This document shows, one piece after another, positions 24,143 to 35,135 of a stretch of DNA of 64,000 nucleotides. The number at the start of each line of letters is the position of its first letter. The stretch's first letter is position 1. Position numbers and translations under genes: made by a program. Source of the stretch: Halomonas sp. SpR8 (GTDB taxonomy: Bacteria; Pseudomonadota; Gammaproteobacteria; Pseudomonadales; Halomonadaceae); the NCBI RefSeq assembly GCF_031010195.1, contig NZ_JAUAMC010000004.1, positions 124,001 through 188,000 of the forward strand, read 5' to 3'. Below the pieces are notes generated by a model. That model did no database searches. It was not told where the DNA came from and saw only the letters and a program-made list of their open reading frames with translations.

Positions 24143-25474
24143 TTAAGAGGCCACGCGGAAAGGATTACGCGGGTCGTTATCCCAGGCCAGGAAGGGTTGG
24201 CCGGTTTCCTGGGGCACCATGGTGATGCAGTTCTCCACCGGGCAGGTGATCTGGCAGAGATTGCAGCCCACGCATTCCTCTTCGATCACTTCGTAGCGGC
24301 GCGCGCCGTCCTGCTCGGTGAGCTTAGCGATCGACTGGTGGGAGGTATCCTCGCAGGCGATGTAGCAGCGGCCGCACTCGATGCAGAGGTCCTGGTCGAT
24401 CTTGGCGATGGTCTTGAAGTTGATGTCCAGGTGCTTCCAGTCGGTGGTTTGCGGTATCGCCTTGCGCGAAAACGCCTCTATCGAGTCGTAGCCTTTTTCC
24501 GCCATCCACCGGGAAAGCCCGTCTTTCATCTCCTCCACAATGCGGAAGCCGTTGAGCATCGCCGCGGTGCACACCTGCACGCTGCCCGCGCCCAGGGCGA
24601 TAAATTCCGCTGCATCCCGCCAGGTGGAGATGCCGCCAATGCCGGAAATCGGCAGCGTTGGTGTGGCTGGGTCGCGGGCGATTTCCGCTACCATGTTCAT
24701 GGCAATGGGCTTAACGGCGCTGCCGCAGTAGCCGCCGTGGGTGCTCTGGTGGCCTACGGTGGGTTTGGCAACCATATTGTCCAGGTCGATGCTGGTGATC
24801 GAGTTGATGGTGTTGATCAGCGACACCGCATCGGCGCCGCCGCGCAGCGCTGCCTGGGCACCCACACGAATATCGGTGATATTGGGGGTGAGTTTTACAA
24901 TCACCGGCTTGGAGTAGTGCTTCTTGCACCAGTAGGTGACTTTTTCGATAAGGTCAGGGTTTTGGCCTACCGCCGCACCCATGCCGCGCTCAGGCATGCC
25001 GTGGGGGCAACCCAGATTGAGCTCGATGCCATCCGCGCCGGTGGCTTCTACCAGCGGCAGAATATACGCCCAGGCCTCCTCATTGCAGGGCACCATAATG
25101 GAGACGATTAGCGCGCGGTCGGGCCAATCCTTCTTCACCTGGGTGATCTCTTTCAGGTTGATCTCCAGAGAACGGTCGGTAATCAGCTCAATATTATTAA
25201 AGCCAATCACCTCGCGGTTCTTGCCGTAGTGGGCGGAATAGCGCGAAGAGACGTTCACCGCCGGCGGCTCTTCGCCGAGGGTTTTCCACACCACGCCGCC
25301 CCAGCCCGCCTCATAGGCGCGCACTACGTTATAGGCTTTATCGGTGGGTGGAGCAGAGGCCAGCCAGAACGGGTTGGGGGCTTTGATACCGGCGAAATTC
25401 ACCGACAGATCAATGCCGTTGACCATGCTGTCGCCGCTATTTTTCTTGCCTGGGAAAGAGAGAGGGGGGTTCAT
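24143..25474 (-). CDS. preA: NAD-dependent dihydropyrimidine dehydrogenase subunit PreA
   Basis: A 443-residue protein that, with PreT, reduces uracil and thymine to the 5,6-dihydro forms using NADH. The N-terminal two-thirds is a dihydroorotate-dehydrogenase-like FMN barrel (GIKAPNPFWLASAPPTDKAYNV, ELNLGCPHGMPERGMGAAVGQNP, VKLTPNITDI, ISGIGGISTWRDAAEF). The C-terminus carries two [4Fe-4S] motifs, CIECGRCYIAC and CVGCNLCQITC. Its start overlaps the preT stop by 4 bp, consistent with a heteromeric enzyme made from one transcript. Confidence 0.93.
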   Translation of the reverse strand: MNPPLSFPGKKNSGDSMVNGIDLSVNFAGIKAPNPFWLASAPPTDKAYNVVRAYEAGWGGVVWKTLGEEPPAVNVSSRYSAHYGKNREVIGFNNIELITDRSLEINLKEITQVKKDWPDRALIVSIMVPCNEEAWAYILPLVEATGADGIELNLGCPHGMPERGMGAAVGQNPDLIEKVTYWCKKHYSKPVIVKLTPNITDIRVGAQAALRGGADAVSLINTINSITSIDLDNMVAKPTVGHQSTHGGYCGSAVKPIAMNMVAEIARDPATPTLPISGIGGISTWRDAAEFIALGAGSVQVCTAAMLNGFRIVEEMKDGLSRWMAEKGYDSIEAFSRKAIPQTTDWKHLDINFKTIAKIDQDLCIECGRCYIACEDTSHQSIAKLTEQDGARRYEVIEEECVGCNLCQITCPVENCITMVPQETGQPFLAWDNDPRNPFRVAS

Positions 25475-26850
25475 GCGGCCTCCTGCTTGGCGGCAAGCGC
25501 TTGATGAATGGCGTGGGCCGCCAGTTTGCCGTGTTGCACGGCCTGTACGGTGAGGTCTTGACCGGGTTTGACGCAGTCGCCGCCAGCGTACACATTGGAC
25601 AGTGATGTTTGGAACATCTCATCGACGTGAATGCGTTCGCCGTCGCGAGCGAGCTCGGCAGCGGTAGCATCGCTTAGGCTTGCACTCTCAAAGCCCTGGC
25701 CGATAGCGGTGAAAATGGCATCGGCAGCGATCTCGAAGGTTTCACCCGTTGGTGTTAATTGCCCCTCTTGATCGCGGGTTTTAGCAAAGCGCATGCCCGC
25801 CACTCGCCCTTGTTCATCCAGCAGAATTTCGTCGGGCTGCGCCCAGGTGATCATGCGCACACCGTTGGCCTTAGCGATCTCCTGCTCGTGGTCGGTGGCT
25901 GACATTGCCTCCACGCCACGGCGGTAGACCAACGTTACCTCGCTCGCCCCTAGGCGCGCCATTTGTGTGGCCATATCAATGGCAGTATTGCCCGCACCGA
26001 TGACGATGCAGCGCTTGGCCACGGTCAGGCTGCTCAGGTCGTCGGTCTGGCGCAGGGTTTTGATGTAATCCACGGCGGGCATAAGACCCGGCGCATCTTC
26101 GCCCGTTAGCCCCAAAGCGCGGCTGGCACCCAGGCCCAAACCGAGGAACACGCTATCGTACTGCTTGTGTAGCGTGGCAAGCTCAAGGTTATCGCCAAGG
26201 CGCTGCCCGTACTGAATGTCGATGCCGCCGATGTCGAGCAGAAACTCCACTTCCTTGCGGGCGAAATCATCGGTCATCTTGTAGCGGGCAATGCCGTACT
26301 CATTGAGCCCGCCGGGCTTCTGCTCGGCTTCAAAAATCGTTACCTGGTGGCCCAGTAACGCTAGGCGATGGGCGCAGGAGAGCCCGGCGGGCCCGGCACC
26401 CACCACGGCGATATGACGGCCGGTGCTGGCGGCGCGCTTAAACGGATGTCTTTCGAACTGCATATTATCGGTGGCGTGACGCTGTAGCAGGCCAATCAGC
26501 ACCGGCTGACACTCGGCGTCGTGGTTACGCACGCAACTACGCTCGCAGAGGATTTCGGTGGGGCACACCCGGGCGCAGCTGCCGCCGAGGATATTGGCTT
26601 CCAGGATGGTTTCTGCTGCACCGTTGATGTTGCTTTCGCTGATCTGGCGAATAAAACTCGGGATATCAATATCCGACGGGCAAGCCTCGACGCAGGGCGC
26701 ATCAAAGCAGTAAAGGCAGCGCTGGCTTTCGATGATCGCCTGACGCGTGGTTAGCGGCGGATGAAGATCGCTAAAATTGTTTGCCAGCGTCTGCGGGTCG
26801 TAAGTGCCGACCTCTTTTGCGCTGGGTAGATGGTTCAGTTGGCTAGTCAC
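25471..26850 (-). CDS. preT: NAD-dependent dihydropyrimidine dehydrogenase subunit PreT
   Basis: A 459-residue flavoprotein of the glutamate-synthase small-subunit type. The N-terminal part has Fe-S cysteines (CLYCFDAPCVEACPSDIDIPSFI, then GSCARVCPTEILCERSCVR). FAD and NAD(P) Rossmann motifs follow: VVGAGPAGLSCAHRLALLGHQVTIFEA and IVIGAGNTAIDMA. It passes electrons from NADH to PreA. The start reads as a GTG with a GGAG site upstream. It is the third gene of the pyrimidine-degradation operon. Confidence 0.92.
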   Translation of the reverse strand: MTSQLNHLPSAKEVGTYDPQTLANNFSDLHPPLTTRQAIIESQRCLYCFDAPCVEACPSDIDIPSFIRQISESNINGAAETILEANILGGSCARVCPTEILCERSCVRNHDAECQPVLIGLLQRHATDNMQFERHPFKRAASTGRHIAVVGAGPAGLSCAHRLALLGHQVTIFEAEQKPGGLNEYGIARYKMTDDFARKEVEFLLDIGGIDIQYGQRLGDNLELATLHKQYDSVFLGLGLGASRALGLTGEDAPGLMPAVDYIKTLRQTDDLSSLTVAKRCIVIGAGNTAIDMATQMARLGASEVTLVYRRGVEAMSATDHEQEIAKANGVRMITWAQPDEILLDEQGRVAGMRFAKTRDQEGQLTPTGETFEIAADAIFTAIGQGFESASLSDATAAELARDGERIHVDEMFQTSLSNVYAGGDCVKPGQDLTVQAVQHGKLAAHAIHQALAAKQEAA

Positions 26851-26898
26851 GGTAGAGACTCCACTGTTTTTATAGAAACAACCGTTATTAAGCGCCGG

Positions 26899-28353
<1,455 letters not shown>

Positions 28354-28371
28354 TTATGTCCGGTGGCCGGG

Positions 28372-29238
28372 TTACTCGCCTTCAGTCAGGCGGGTGTAGG
28401 TTTCCGGGCGGCGGTCACGGAAGAACTGCCAGTTGTTGCGTACCTCGCGCACCATGTCCAAATCGATCTCGTGGACCAGCAATTCGTCTTCGGTCTCGCT
28501 GGCCTGGGCCTCGATCTTGCCGCGGGGGTTAACGATGTAACTGGAACCGTAAAAGTCGCCGATATTCCAGGGGGCCTCGGTGCCGACGCGGTTGATGGCG
28601 GCGATAAAGCAACCGTTGGCGGCGGCAGAAGCGGGCTGTTCTAGCTCCCACAGGTATTGGGAAAGGCCGGCCACGGTGGCGGAGGGGTTAAAGATCACCT
28701 CGGCGCCGTTGAGTGCCAGCGCCCGCCAACCTTCGGGGAAGTGGCGGTCATAGCAGATATACACGCCGATCTTCCCAAAGGCGGTATCGAACACCGGCCA
28801 GTTGGATTGGCCCGGCTTGAAGAAAAATTTCTCCCAAAAACCGGCTACTTGAGGGATATGGGTTTTATGGTACTTACCCAGGTAGCTACCGTCAGCATCG
28901 AACACCGCGGCAGTGTTGTAGTAAACGCCGGTCTCGGTTTCTTCGTAGACGGGTACGATGATCACCATGCGGTGTTTGGCGGCGAGTTTCTGCATCATCT
29001 GGCAGGTGGGGCCTTCTGGCACCTGCTCGGCGGCGGCGTACCATTTGCCGTCCTGGCTGGGGCAAAAGTAGGGTTGATTAAACACTTCCTGAAAGCAGAG
29101 CACCTGAACGCCCTGTGCCGCCGCTTTCTCGATCATCGGAAGGTGGGCTTCGTTCATGGCGTCACGAATCGCCGCAGGTTCCAGGTCGGTGCTGGTTTTC
29201 AGACCCATTTGAATCAGGCCGATTTTCATCTTCTGCAT
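28372..29238 (-). CDS. Beta-ureidopropionase-like nitrilase-superfamily amidohydrolase
   Basis: A 288-residue carbon-nitrogen hydrolase with the Glu-Lys-Cys triad visible as CFQEVFNQPYFC (E), YHKTHIP (K) and VYICYDRHFPEGWRALA (C). In this operon it should hydrolyse N-carbamoyl-beta-alanine to beta-alanine, CO2 and ammonia, the third step of reductive pyrimidine degradation. N-carbamoylputrescine amidase is a close relative, but the neighbours favour the pyrimidine role. A GAGGGAG site precedes the ATG. It is the first gene of the minus-strand operon. Confidence 0.88.
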   Translation of the reverse strand: MQKMKIGLIQMGLKTSTDLEPAAIRDAMNEAHLPMIEKAAAQGVQVLCFQEVFNQPYFCPSQDGKWYAAAEQVPEGPTCQMMQKLAAKHRMVIIVPVYEETETGVYYNTAAVFDADGSYLGKYHKTHIPQVAGFWEKFFFKPGQSNWPVFDTAFGKIGVYICYDRHFPEGWRALALNGAEVIFNPSATVAGLSQYLWELEQPASAAANGCFIAAINRVGTEAPWNIGDFYGSSYIVNPRGKIEAQASETEDELLVHEIDLDMVREVRNNWQFFRDRRPETYTRLTEGE

Positions 29239-29809
29239 CAGACGCTCCCTCTGATTGTTGGTTTAAAGCGTGTACTCATAAGGTGTTAAGTATTGACTAA
29301 TAAAGCTGACGAATAAGACAGCTTTTGTTGAAAGTATCGCTGCGATGGTGGTTTTAGCAAGTTATTGTCGATAATTATTGAAATTGCGCTTAACTCTTTG
29401 AGTTTGTTTGTTTTTATGTCTAAGAAAAGTCTTATATCCCTTTTTGGTGAGTGGGTGCACTGTTTTGGAATTATTTTAAAATGCTTAAATTTCAGCTGGT
29501 TATTATTTTTTATGCGTGTAATTTGAGCAATGGGATGTTTAAAGTTGGTGCAAATATTTTTTTTAGCCTAGGTTTGTTAAACGCGTTTTAGTTATAGGAG
29601 GTTAGGATTAATAGGTAACCAACTAACAATAATATTGTTGTCCATAAAGGCAGCTTTTTAATCAATGAGTTAATTGCACTGCTTTTATAAGTAGGCACGC
29701 TTATTGCTTTTAATTCTGTATGCGAAGCTCCATTGACCGTGGGGGTTAGCTTTCAGATAGGGCTTAAGATAGGGCTTAGATGGGCAACGCAATGCTGAGG
29801 AGATAAAAA
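29239..29809. promoter_or_regulatory. 571-bp A/T-rich divergent control region of the pyrimidine genes
   Basis: No convincing gene is found here. The region separates the minus-strand degradation operon from the plus-strand permease. It is clearly richer in A/T than the flanking genes and contains poly-A/T tracts (for example around 29555-29563). It holds one good sigma-54 promoter facing the permease and GGTGCA/TGCACT-like half-sites at 29454-29461, 29547-29552 and 29675-29680, which could bind NtrC. I found no matching sigma-54 promoter for the minus-strand operon. Confidence 0.55.
29694..29708 (+). promoter_or_regulatory. Sigma-54 (RpoN) promoter of the NCS1 permease gene
   Basis: The sequence GGCACGCTTATTGCT has GG at 29694-29695 and GC at 29706-29707, exactly ten bases apart, matching the -24/-12 consensus TGGCACG-N4-TTGCW at nearly every position. 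It lies about 100 bp before the permease start. Sigma-54 control fits a nitrogen-scavenging pathway. Confidence 0.7.
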
Positions 29810-31315
29810 ATGACCGAAACAACCTCTCAGATGGTAGATCGAGGCGGATTAATAGAACTTGATGTCGGGGACGACGTGCGGGGTAGTTCGCGCTTTAACG
29901 AGGATATTGCGCCAACCCAGGCCAGCGAACGTACCTGGAGTAAGTGGAACATTGCAGCACTGTGGGTGGGTATGTCGATTTGTGTACCTACCTATACGCT
30001 AGGCGGGGTATTAACGGCCTATTTTGGCTTGAGCGTGGGGGAGGCGCTGTTCGCTATTCTGCTAGCCAACGTGATCGTACTGATTCCTCTCACCTTAAAC
30101 GCTTTTCCGGGCACTAAATTTGGTATTCCTTTCCCCGTCGTGCTGCGCTCTTCGTTCGGAATTTTGGGCTCTAATGTGCCCTGCTTAGTACGCGCATTGG
30201 TGGGCTGTGGCTGGTTTGGGATTCAAACCATGTTTGGCGGTTTAGCGATTCACCTGCTGCTTTCCGAGTTAATTCCGGCCTGGGCAGCGCTGGGTGGGGT
30301 TGGCGAAGTGATCGGATTTTTTGTCTTTGGCGCGATGAACTTATACGTGGTGATTCGTGGGGCAGAGTCAATTAAGTGGCTGGAAACACTGGCCGCACCG
30401 CTGCTATTAGCGGTCGGTATTGGGTTGATGGTGTGGGCATGGCCCAATATGTCGATGACCGAGCTGTTGGCGCAGCCGCCGTCGCGTCCAGAAGGGGCAT
30501 CTGTTTATGGCTACTTCTTCGCGGGCTTAACCGCCATGGTCGGCTTTTGGGCCACACTATCGCTGAATATTCCTGATTTTAGCCGCTTTGCGAAAAGCCA
30601 AAAAGATCAAATTGCGGGACAAATCATTGGGTTGCCGCTGACGATGTTTTTCTTTGCTGCCCTCGGTGTCGTCCTTACTGCGGCATCAGAGACGCTGATA
30701 GGTCAAACCGTTGCTGACCCAGTGCGGCTAATCGGTTATATAGACAGCCCCTTCTGGGTAGTGATGGCGATGCTGCTGATCATTATCGCCACGATTTCTA
30801 CCAACACTGCGTCAAATATTGTCTCGCCGACCAATGATTTCCAAAATATCGCGCCTAAGTTAATCAACCAGACCCGCGGTGTGCTCATGACCGGTGCGGT
30901 AGGCGTGCTCTTGATGGGCTACGACCTGCTTCAAAAAGCAGGGGTCATTCCTCCTGGTGTTTCCCTTGAGCAGATGTACTCCAACTGGCTGTTGGGCTAC
31001 TCCAGTTTGCTGGGTCCCATCGCGGGTATTATGGCGGTCGACTACTTCCTGATTAAAAAGCAGCGTCTGGACATACCCAGCCTCTACATGGATAACCACG
31101 CCTATCCGGCGGTGAATATTGCCGGTTTCATTGCTTTTGGCGTTCCGGTACTGCTGACCTTGATCTCACTGGTAACGGGAACGATGAACTGGTTTTATGA
31201 CTACGGCTGGTTTACCGGCTCGGCGCTGGGGGCCATTGTTTACTACGTTGCAAGCCAAGTATTGGCATCGTCGCCTCAGGAGGGCCCTGTGCCTAAAACC
31301 GCAGAGCAACCCTAG
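29810..31315 (+). CDS. NCS1-family nucleobase/allantoin-type permease
   Basis: A 501-residue polytopic transporter. NCS1 texts are TWSKWNIAALWVGMSICVPTYTLGGVLTAYFGLSVGEALFAILLANVIVLIPL, FPVVLRSSFGILGSN, GCGWFGIQTMFGG, ATLSLNIPDFSRFAKSQKDQIAGQ and NTASNIVSPTNDFQNIAPKLI. This longer, PucI/HyuP-like form is distinct from the CodB protein at 16857-18122. By context it probably imports uracil, thymine or a hydantoin for the divergent degradation operon. A GAGGAG site precedes the ATG and a sigma-54 promoter lies upstream. Confidence 0.9.
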   Translation: MTETTSQMVDRGGLIELDVGDDVRGSSRFNEDIAPTQASERTWSKWNIAALWVGMSICVPTYTLGGVLTAYFGLSVGEALFAILLANVIVLIPLTLNAFPGTKFGIPFPVVLRSSFGILGSNVPCLVRALVGCGWFGIQTMFGGLAIHLLLSELIPAWAALGGVGEVIGFFVFGAMNLYVVIRGAESIKWLETLAAPLLLAVGIGLMVWAWPNMSMTELLAQPPSRPEGASVYGYFFAGLTAMVGFWATLSLNIPDFSRFAKSQKDQIAGQIIGLPLTMFFFAALGVVLTAASETLIGQTVADPVRLIGYIDSPFWVVMAMLLIIIATISTNTASNIVSPTNDFQNIAPKLINQTRGVLMTGAVGVLLMGYDLLQKAGVIPPGVSLEQMYSNWLLGYSSLLGPIAGIMAVDYFLIKKQRLDIPSLYMDNHAYPAVNIAGFIAFGVPVLLTLISLVTGTMNWFYDYGWFTGSALGAIVYYVASQVLASSPQEGPVPKTAEQP

Positions 31316-31326
31316 TGCCGTTGCGC

Positions 31327-32232
31327 TTATTCAGTGCTTTTAATAAAGCCTAAAAAGGCATCAACGACTCTATTGGGACGTCTGTCGTGGCGGGTAATCA
31401 ATACAAATGGGATGCGGTAGTGCTGCGTGGCCGCATGCAGCGCCCGCATTTTACCTGCGGCCACCCACTGGGCGGCTACGTGCTCGGGCAGAAAGCCGAT
31501 AAAGCGCCCGGTAAGAATCAAAAAGGCGGCGCCTTCACGGTCGGATGCCGAAGCGCGCAGGCTTAAAGCATCATGCGCCTGGCGAGCCTCTAAGGGTAAC
31601 GGGTAGCGTGGTGAAATAGCTGCCTGCTTGGCAATATCTGCAAAGCTGAACGTCTCATCTTGTTCGGCAAACAGTGGGTGGCCAGCCGCGCAGTAAAGAT
31701 ACGATGGCTCATCATAAAGATGCCGCGCTTCTAAGCTGGTAGGCAGGTTCACGGCAGGTACGACACCTACATGCAAGTGACCATCCATCACGCCGCGAAT
31801 AACGGCGTCTGATGGCTCCATATGAATATGCAGCGTTACGTCATGCTCCGGTGCGCTCAGCTCGGTTAGTGCATTGGTAACGTGCATAGCCGGTAGCGTG
31901 ACTAAATTATCGGTAATGCCGATATTCAGCTCGCCTTTAATGGTCTGATGCAGCGCGTTAACGTCACTTTTAAAGGTTTCAAGCGCCGTCAGTAGCGTAA
32001 GGCCTGCCTGATAAATCTCCTTGCCCTCTTCGGTTAAACTAAACCCGCCACGCCCCCGCTGGCAGAGCGAAAAGCCCAACCGCCCCTCCAAATCGTTCAT
32101 ATGCTGACTAATCGCCGAGCGACTAATGCCCAGCGTGGTTTCCGCCGCGGTAAAGCCGCCGCACTCAACAACCGTTTTAAAGATACGGATTAGGCGTATT
32201 TCGTAGTCGCTCATTTGGCCTAGCGATGGCAT
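31327..32232 (-). CDS. LysR-family transcriptional regulator
   Basis: A 301-residue regulator. The N-terminal HTH reads LIRIFKTVVECGGFTAAETTLGISRSAISQHMNDLEGRLGF, followed by an effector domain (GELNIGITDNLVTLPAMHVTNAL and onward). It converges with the permease gene, leaving 11 bp between stops, and is a candidate controller of the pyrimidine genes. The ATG at 32232 is chosen because AAGGA lies five bases upstream; a TTG further upstream could add nine residues. Confidence 0.88.
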   Translation of the reverse strand: MPSLGQMSDYEIRLIRIFKTVVECGGFTAAETTLGISRSAISQHMNDLEGRLGFSLCQRGRGGFSLTEEGKEIYQAGLTLLTALETFKSDVNALHQTIKGELNIGITDNLVTLPAMHVTNALTELSAPEHDVTLHIHMEPSDAVIRGVMDGHLHVGVVPAVNLPTSLEARHLYDEPSYLYCAAGHPLFAEQDETFSFADIAKQAAISPRYPLPLEARQAHDALSLRASASDREGAAFLILTGRFIGFLPEHVAAQWVAAGKMRALHAATQHYRIPFVLITRHDRRPNRVVDAFLGFIKSTE

Positions 32233-32435
32233 AAAAGTCCTTGGTGCATAAACAATCAATACGTAAAGTCATGCTTTTTAACGAATTACCTGTGATAAAA
32301 ACTGATATACATCAACAAAGCGTCGCGGCACTATCGGGTTGAACCACTGACTGCGTGTGTGGTGTAGCGTTTTCTGTTCTGTTTTAACACTGTATCAGGT
32401 GTCCTGAAGGGTTACCTGAATAAGGCCTCTGTGCG

Positions 32436-35135
32436 ATGTCTGTCACTGCCATTAAACAAAATGAAGATGTATTGAAGACGGCGAATTACCGCCGCCAGCG
32501 GCGCAGTGTGATGACGCTTTACACACTGGCGGTTGTCGTCATGATGGCGCTATTCGGTTGGCTTCTTAACGAGCAGTATAAGCAAGAAATTGCCGCTGCC
32601 GAGACGCGTATCACGGCACGTGCCAATGTCGTCACCGAGTGGGCGAAAGGGGTTTTTGCACAAAGCGGCCAAGCCTTGTTCGGGCTGGCAGAGCTGCTCT
32701 CGTTGCAAGGAATGCCAGATGAAGACAATGCCGAGGTGCTCCAGCGGTCGTTGGAAAACCTGGCTCAGTACGTACCAATGATTGACGACATAGGCGTGTT
32801 GGGCCCTGATGGGCGCACACTGGCGAGCGGTAGTGATCAGCGAACGGGTGTTGATATCAGCCAAACGAGTTTCTTTAACGCCTTTAAGCAAGGCGGGCAA
32901 CGGGAACTGATTACGCCATTGCTCTGGTCTTCAAGTGAGCAACACTACTATATGTACCATGGTCAGCGGCTAAACAGGCCCGCCAACGTTTTTGCCGGAT
33001 TGGTAATTTCGCGCATCGTACCAGAGGTGTTTGCGGACGCTCTGCGGCAGATGAAGGTCGACGACGGTGAGAGTATTGCCTTGATCGATTCTGATTCGAA
33101 ATTAATTGCACGTTACCCTGCAAATGCGCAATTTTCCACCGGTATTAAAGTTGAGGGCCATATGCCCGATCAGACCAGTGGAAGTAGATCGTCCCCAAAG
33201 ACGTTAAAAGCAATTTCATCCATCGATGGCCGTGAACGGCTATTTCGCATGCAGTGGGTCGGTGATTATCCCATGCTGGCGGTGGTGGGCATTGACCTCC
33301 ACGAGCTGCTAACGGGTTGGCGGCAGCGTGCGTTGATATTAACGCTAGTGATGGGCATGATCGCCCTGCTAGGCGCTTGGGGCGCGCGCCACTACCTCAG
33401 CCGCTTAGCGTTAGCCCACCAGTTGCGTCAACACATGGAAGAGCGCGAAGAGGCACGCGCAGAGGCGCAAATTGCCGCCGCCGCGTTTCAAACCCACTTG
33501 GGTATTTTGATTACCGATGCGCAGGGCTCCATTCTTAAAGCTAACGACACTTTTAAGCGCATTACTGGCTACGACGACGCCGATATGATCGGTAAAAATC
33601 CGCGCATGTTTAGCTCTGGCCACCAGAATAAAGCGTTCTATCGCCGCCTATGGAGGCGTATTGTCAAGACCGGCCACTGGGAAGGGGAGATCTGGAGCCA
33701 GCGTAAAAATGGTGAACTTTTCCCTGAGTGGTTAACCATTAGCGCGGTGTATGGCTCATCTGGCGTGCTAACCCATTATGTCGCCACGATGAGCGATATC
33801 AGCGAGCGCAAAGCCGCTGAACAAGAGATCCACCAACTGGCGTTTTATGACCCGTTAACCGGGTTAGCCAATAGGCGCCTGTTTATGGACCGCATGGAGG
33901 TAGCACTAAAAGAATGCCGCCGTTATCATCGCTGCGGTGCGCTGTTATTTATTGATATTGATAATTTTAAACAAATTAATGACACATTAGGCCACTACAG
34001 CGGCGACCAGCTACTACAGAGTGTGGCGCGCAGGCTGGGCAGAATGCTGCGAGATACCGATACATTAGCGCGATTAGGAAGTGATGAGTTTGCTGTTTTA
34101 ATTGAAGATATTGATGGTAGTCCTGTGCAAACCACTCAACTTGCCGAGCGGATTGCGAAAAAATTAATGGCGTTACTCAGTCAGCCAATTCAACTGGCTG
34201 AGGAGAGCATCACGATTACCGGCTGTATTGGTATTACAGTGATGTCGAGCGCCGGGCACACGGTAGATGACTACCTGCAACAAGTGGATATGGCGCTGTT
34301 TCAAGCTAAGCGAAACGGACGTCAAAGCGTGTGCTTTTTTGACCCCGCCATGCAAGCCGTGCTGTTAGCTCGTGTAAAGCTTGAGACAGACCTACAGCAA
34401 GCGCTCGCTGAAGCGCAGTGGCTGCTCTATTATCAGCCTCAAGTGAACCATCACGGTGTGATCACTGGGGTTGAAGCGCTGCTGCGCTGGCAGCATCCAG
34501 AGCGCGGGATGGTGTCACCCGCTGAGTTTATTCCGCTGTTGGAAAGTAGTGGCCTGATCAACGATGTCGGTGAGTGGGTACTGGAGAAGGCCTGCCATCA
34601 GTTGGCGCAGTGGGCTAATAACTCCCGGCTTAGCGAGTTGACGATGTCGGTCAATATTAGTCCGCTACAGTTTTGTGATGAGGCGTTTTTAGACCGTGTT
34701 GAAGGGGTTTTTGCACGCACTCAAGCACCGCTTAACCGTTTAAAGCTTGAAGTCACCGAGTCCCTGTTTGTGGAAGCGCGGGATATCGCCCGCTATAAAA
34801 TGCTTGCCTTAAAAGCGCAGGGCGTGCGCTTCTCGTTAGATGATTTTGGCACTGGCTATTCGTCGCTGGCGTATTTGGCGCAATTGCCGTTGGATCAGCT
34901 AAAAATCGACCAATCCTTTGTTCAGCAAGTGCTTATTAGTCAAGCGAACGCGGCCATTGTGGAGAGTACTATCGCCCTGGCCGAGAGCCTGAATCTGGAC
35001 GTTATTGCTGAAGGCGTCGAGACTGAAGCGCAGCAGGCATGGCTATTAATGCACGACTGCCACGCTTACCAAGGTTACCTATTTGGGCACCCGGTCATGG
35101 CGGATGAGCTTGAAAAAATGATTTTGGGCCATTAG
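32436..35135 (+). CDS. Membrane sensor with PAS, GGDEF (GSDEF variant) and EAL domains
   Basis: An 899-residue cyclic di-GMP protein. Membrane helices near 26-45 and 295-318 flank a periplasmic Cache-like sensor. A PAS domain follows (about 351-460: FQTHLGILITDAQGSILKANDTFKRITGYDDADMIGKNP). The GGDEF domain (about 466-625) has GSDEF instead of GGDEF but keeps an RxxD (RDTD) inhibitory site. The EAL domain (about 645-895) keeps EALLRW, the NISPLQF asparagine, the LEVTES glutamate, DDFGTGYSS, LKIDQSFV and IAEGVET, so it should be a working phosphodiesterase. It is monocistronic and overlaps the convergent cobW-like stop by 4 bp. Confidence 0.9.
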   Translation: MSVTAIKQNEDVLKTANYRRQRRSVMTLYTLAVVVMMALFGWLLNEQYKQEIAAAETRITARANVVTEWAKGVFAQSGQALFGLAELLSLQGMPDEDNAEVLQRSLENLAQYVPMIDDIGVLGPDGRTLASGSDQRTGVDISQTSFFNAFKQGGQRELITPLLWSSSEQHYYMYHGQRLNRPANVFAGLVISRIVPEVFADALRQMKVDDGESIALIDSDSKLIARYPANAQFSTGIKVEGHMPDQTSGSRSSPKTLKAISSIDGRERLFRMQWVGDYPMLAVVGIDLHELLTGWRQRALILTLVMGMIALLGAWGARHYLSRLALAHQLRQHMEEREEARAEAQIAAAAFQTHLGILITDAQGSILKANDTFKRITGYDDADMIGKNPRMFSSGHQNKAFYRRLWRRIVKTGHWEGEIWSQRKNGELFPEWLTISAVYGSSGVLTHYVATMSDISERKAAEQEIHQLAFYDPLTGLANRRLFMDRMEVALKECRRYHRCGALLFIDIDNFKQINDTLGHYSGDQLLQSVARRLGRMLRDTDTLARLGSDEFAVLIEDIDGSPVQTTQLAERIAKKLMALLSQPIQLAEESITITGCIGITVMSSAGHTVDDYLQQVDMALFQAKRNGRQSVCFFDPAMQAVLLARVKLETDLQQALAEAQWLLYYQPQVNHHGVITGVEALLRWQHPERGMVSPAEFIPLLESSGLINDVGEWVLEKACHQLAQWANNSRLSELTMSVNISPLQFCDEAFLDRVEGVFARTQAPLNRLKLEVTESLFVEARDIARYKMLALKAQGVRFSLDDFGTGYSSLAYLAQLPLDQLKIDQSFVQQVLISQANAAIVESTIALAESLNLDVIAEGVETEAQQAWLLMHDCHAYQGYLFGHPVMADELEKMILGH

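Noticed and set aside
24197..25111. 304-codon open frame opposite preA
   Set aside because: It is an antisense shadow of PreA, rich in His, Gly and Val with no family pattern and no ribosome site.
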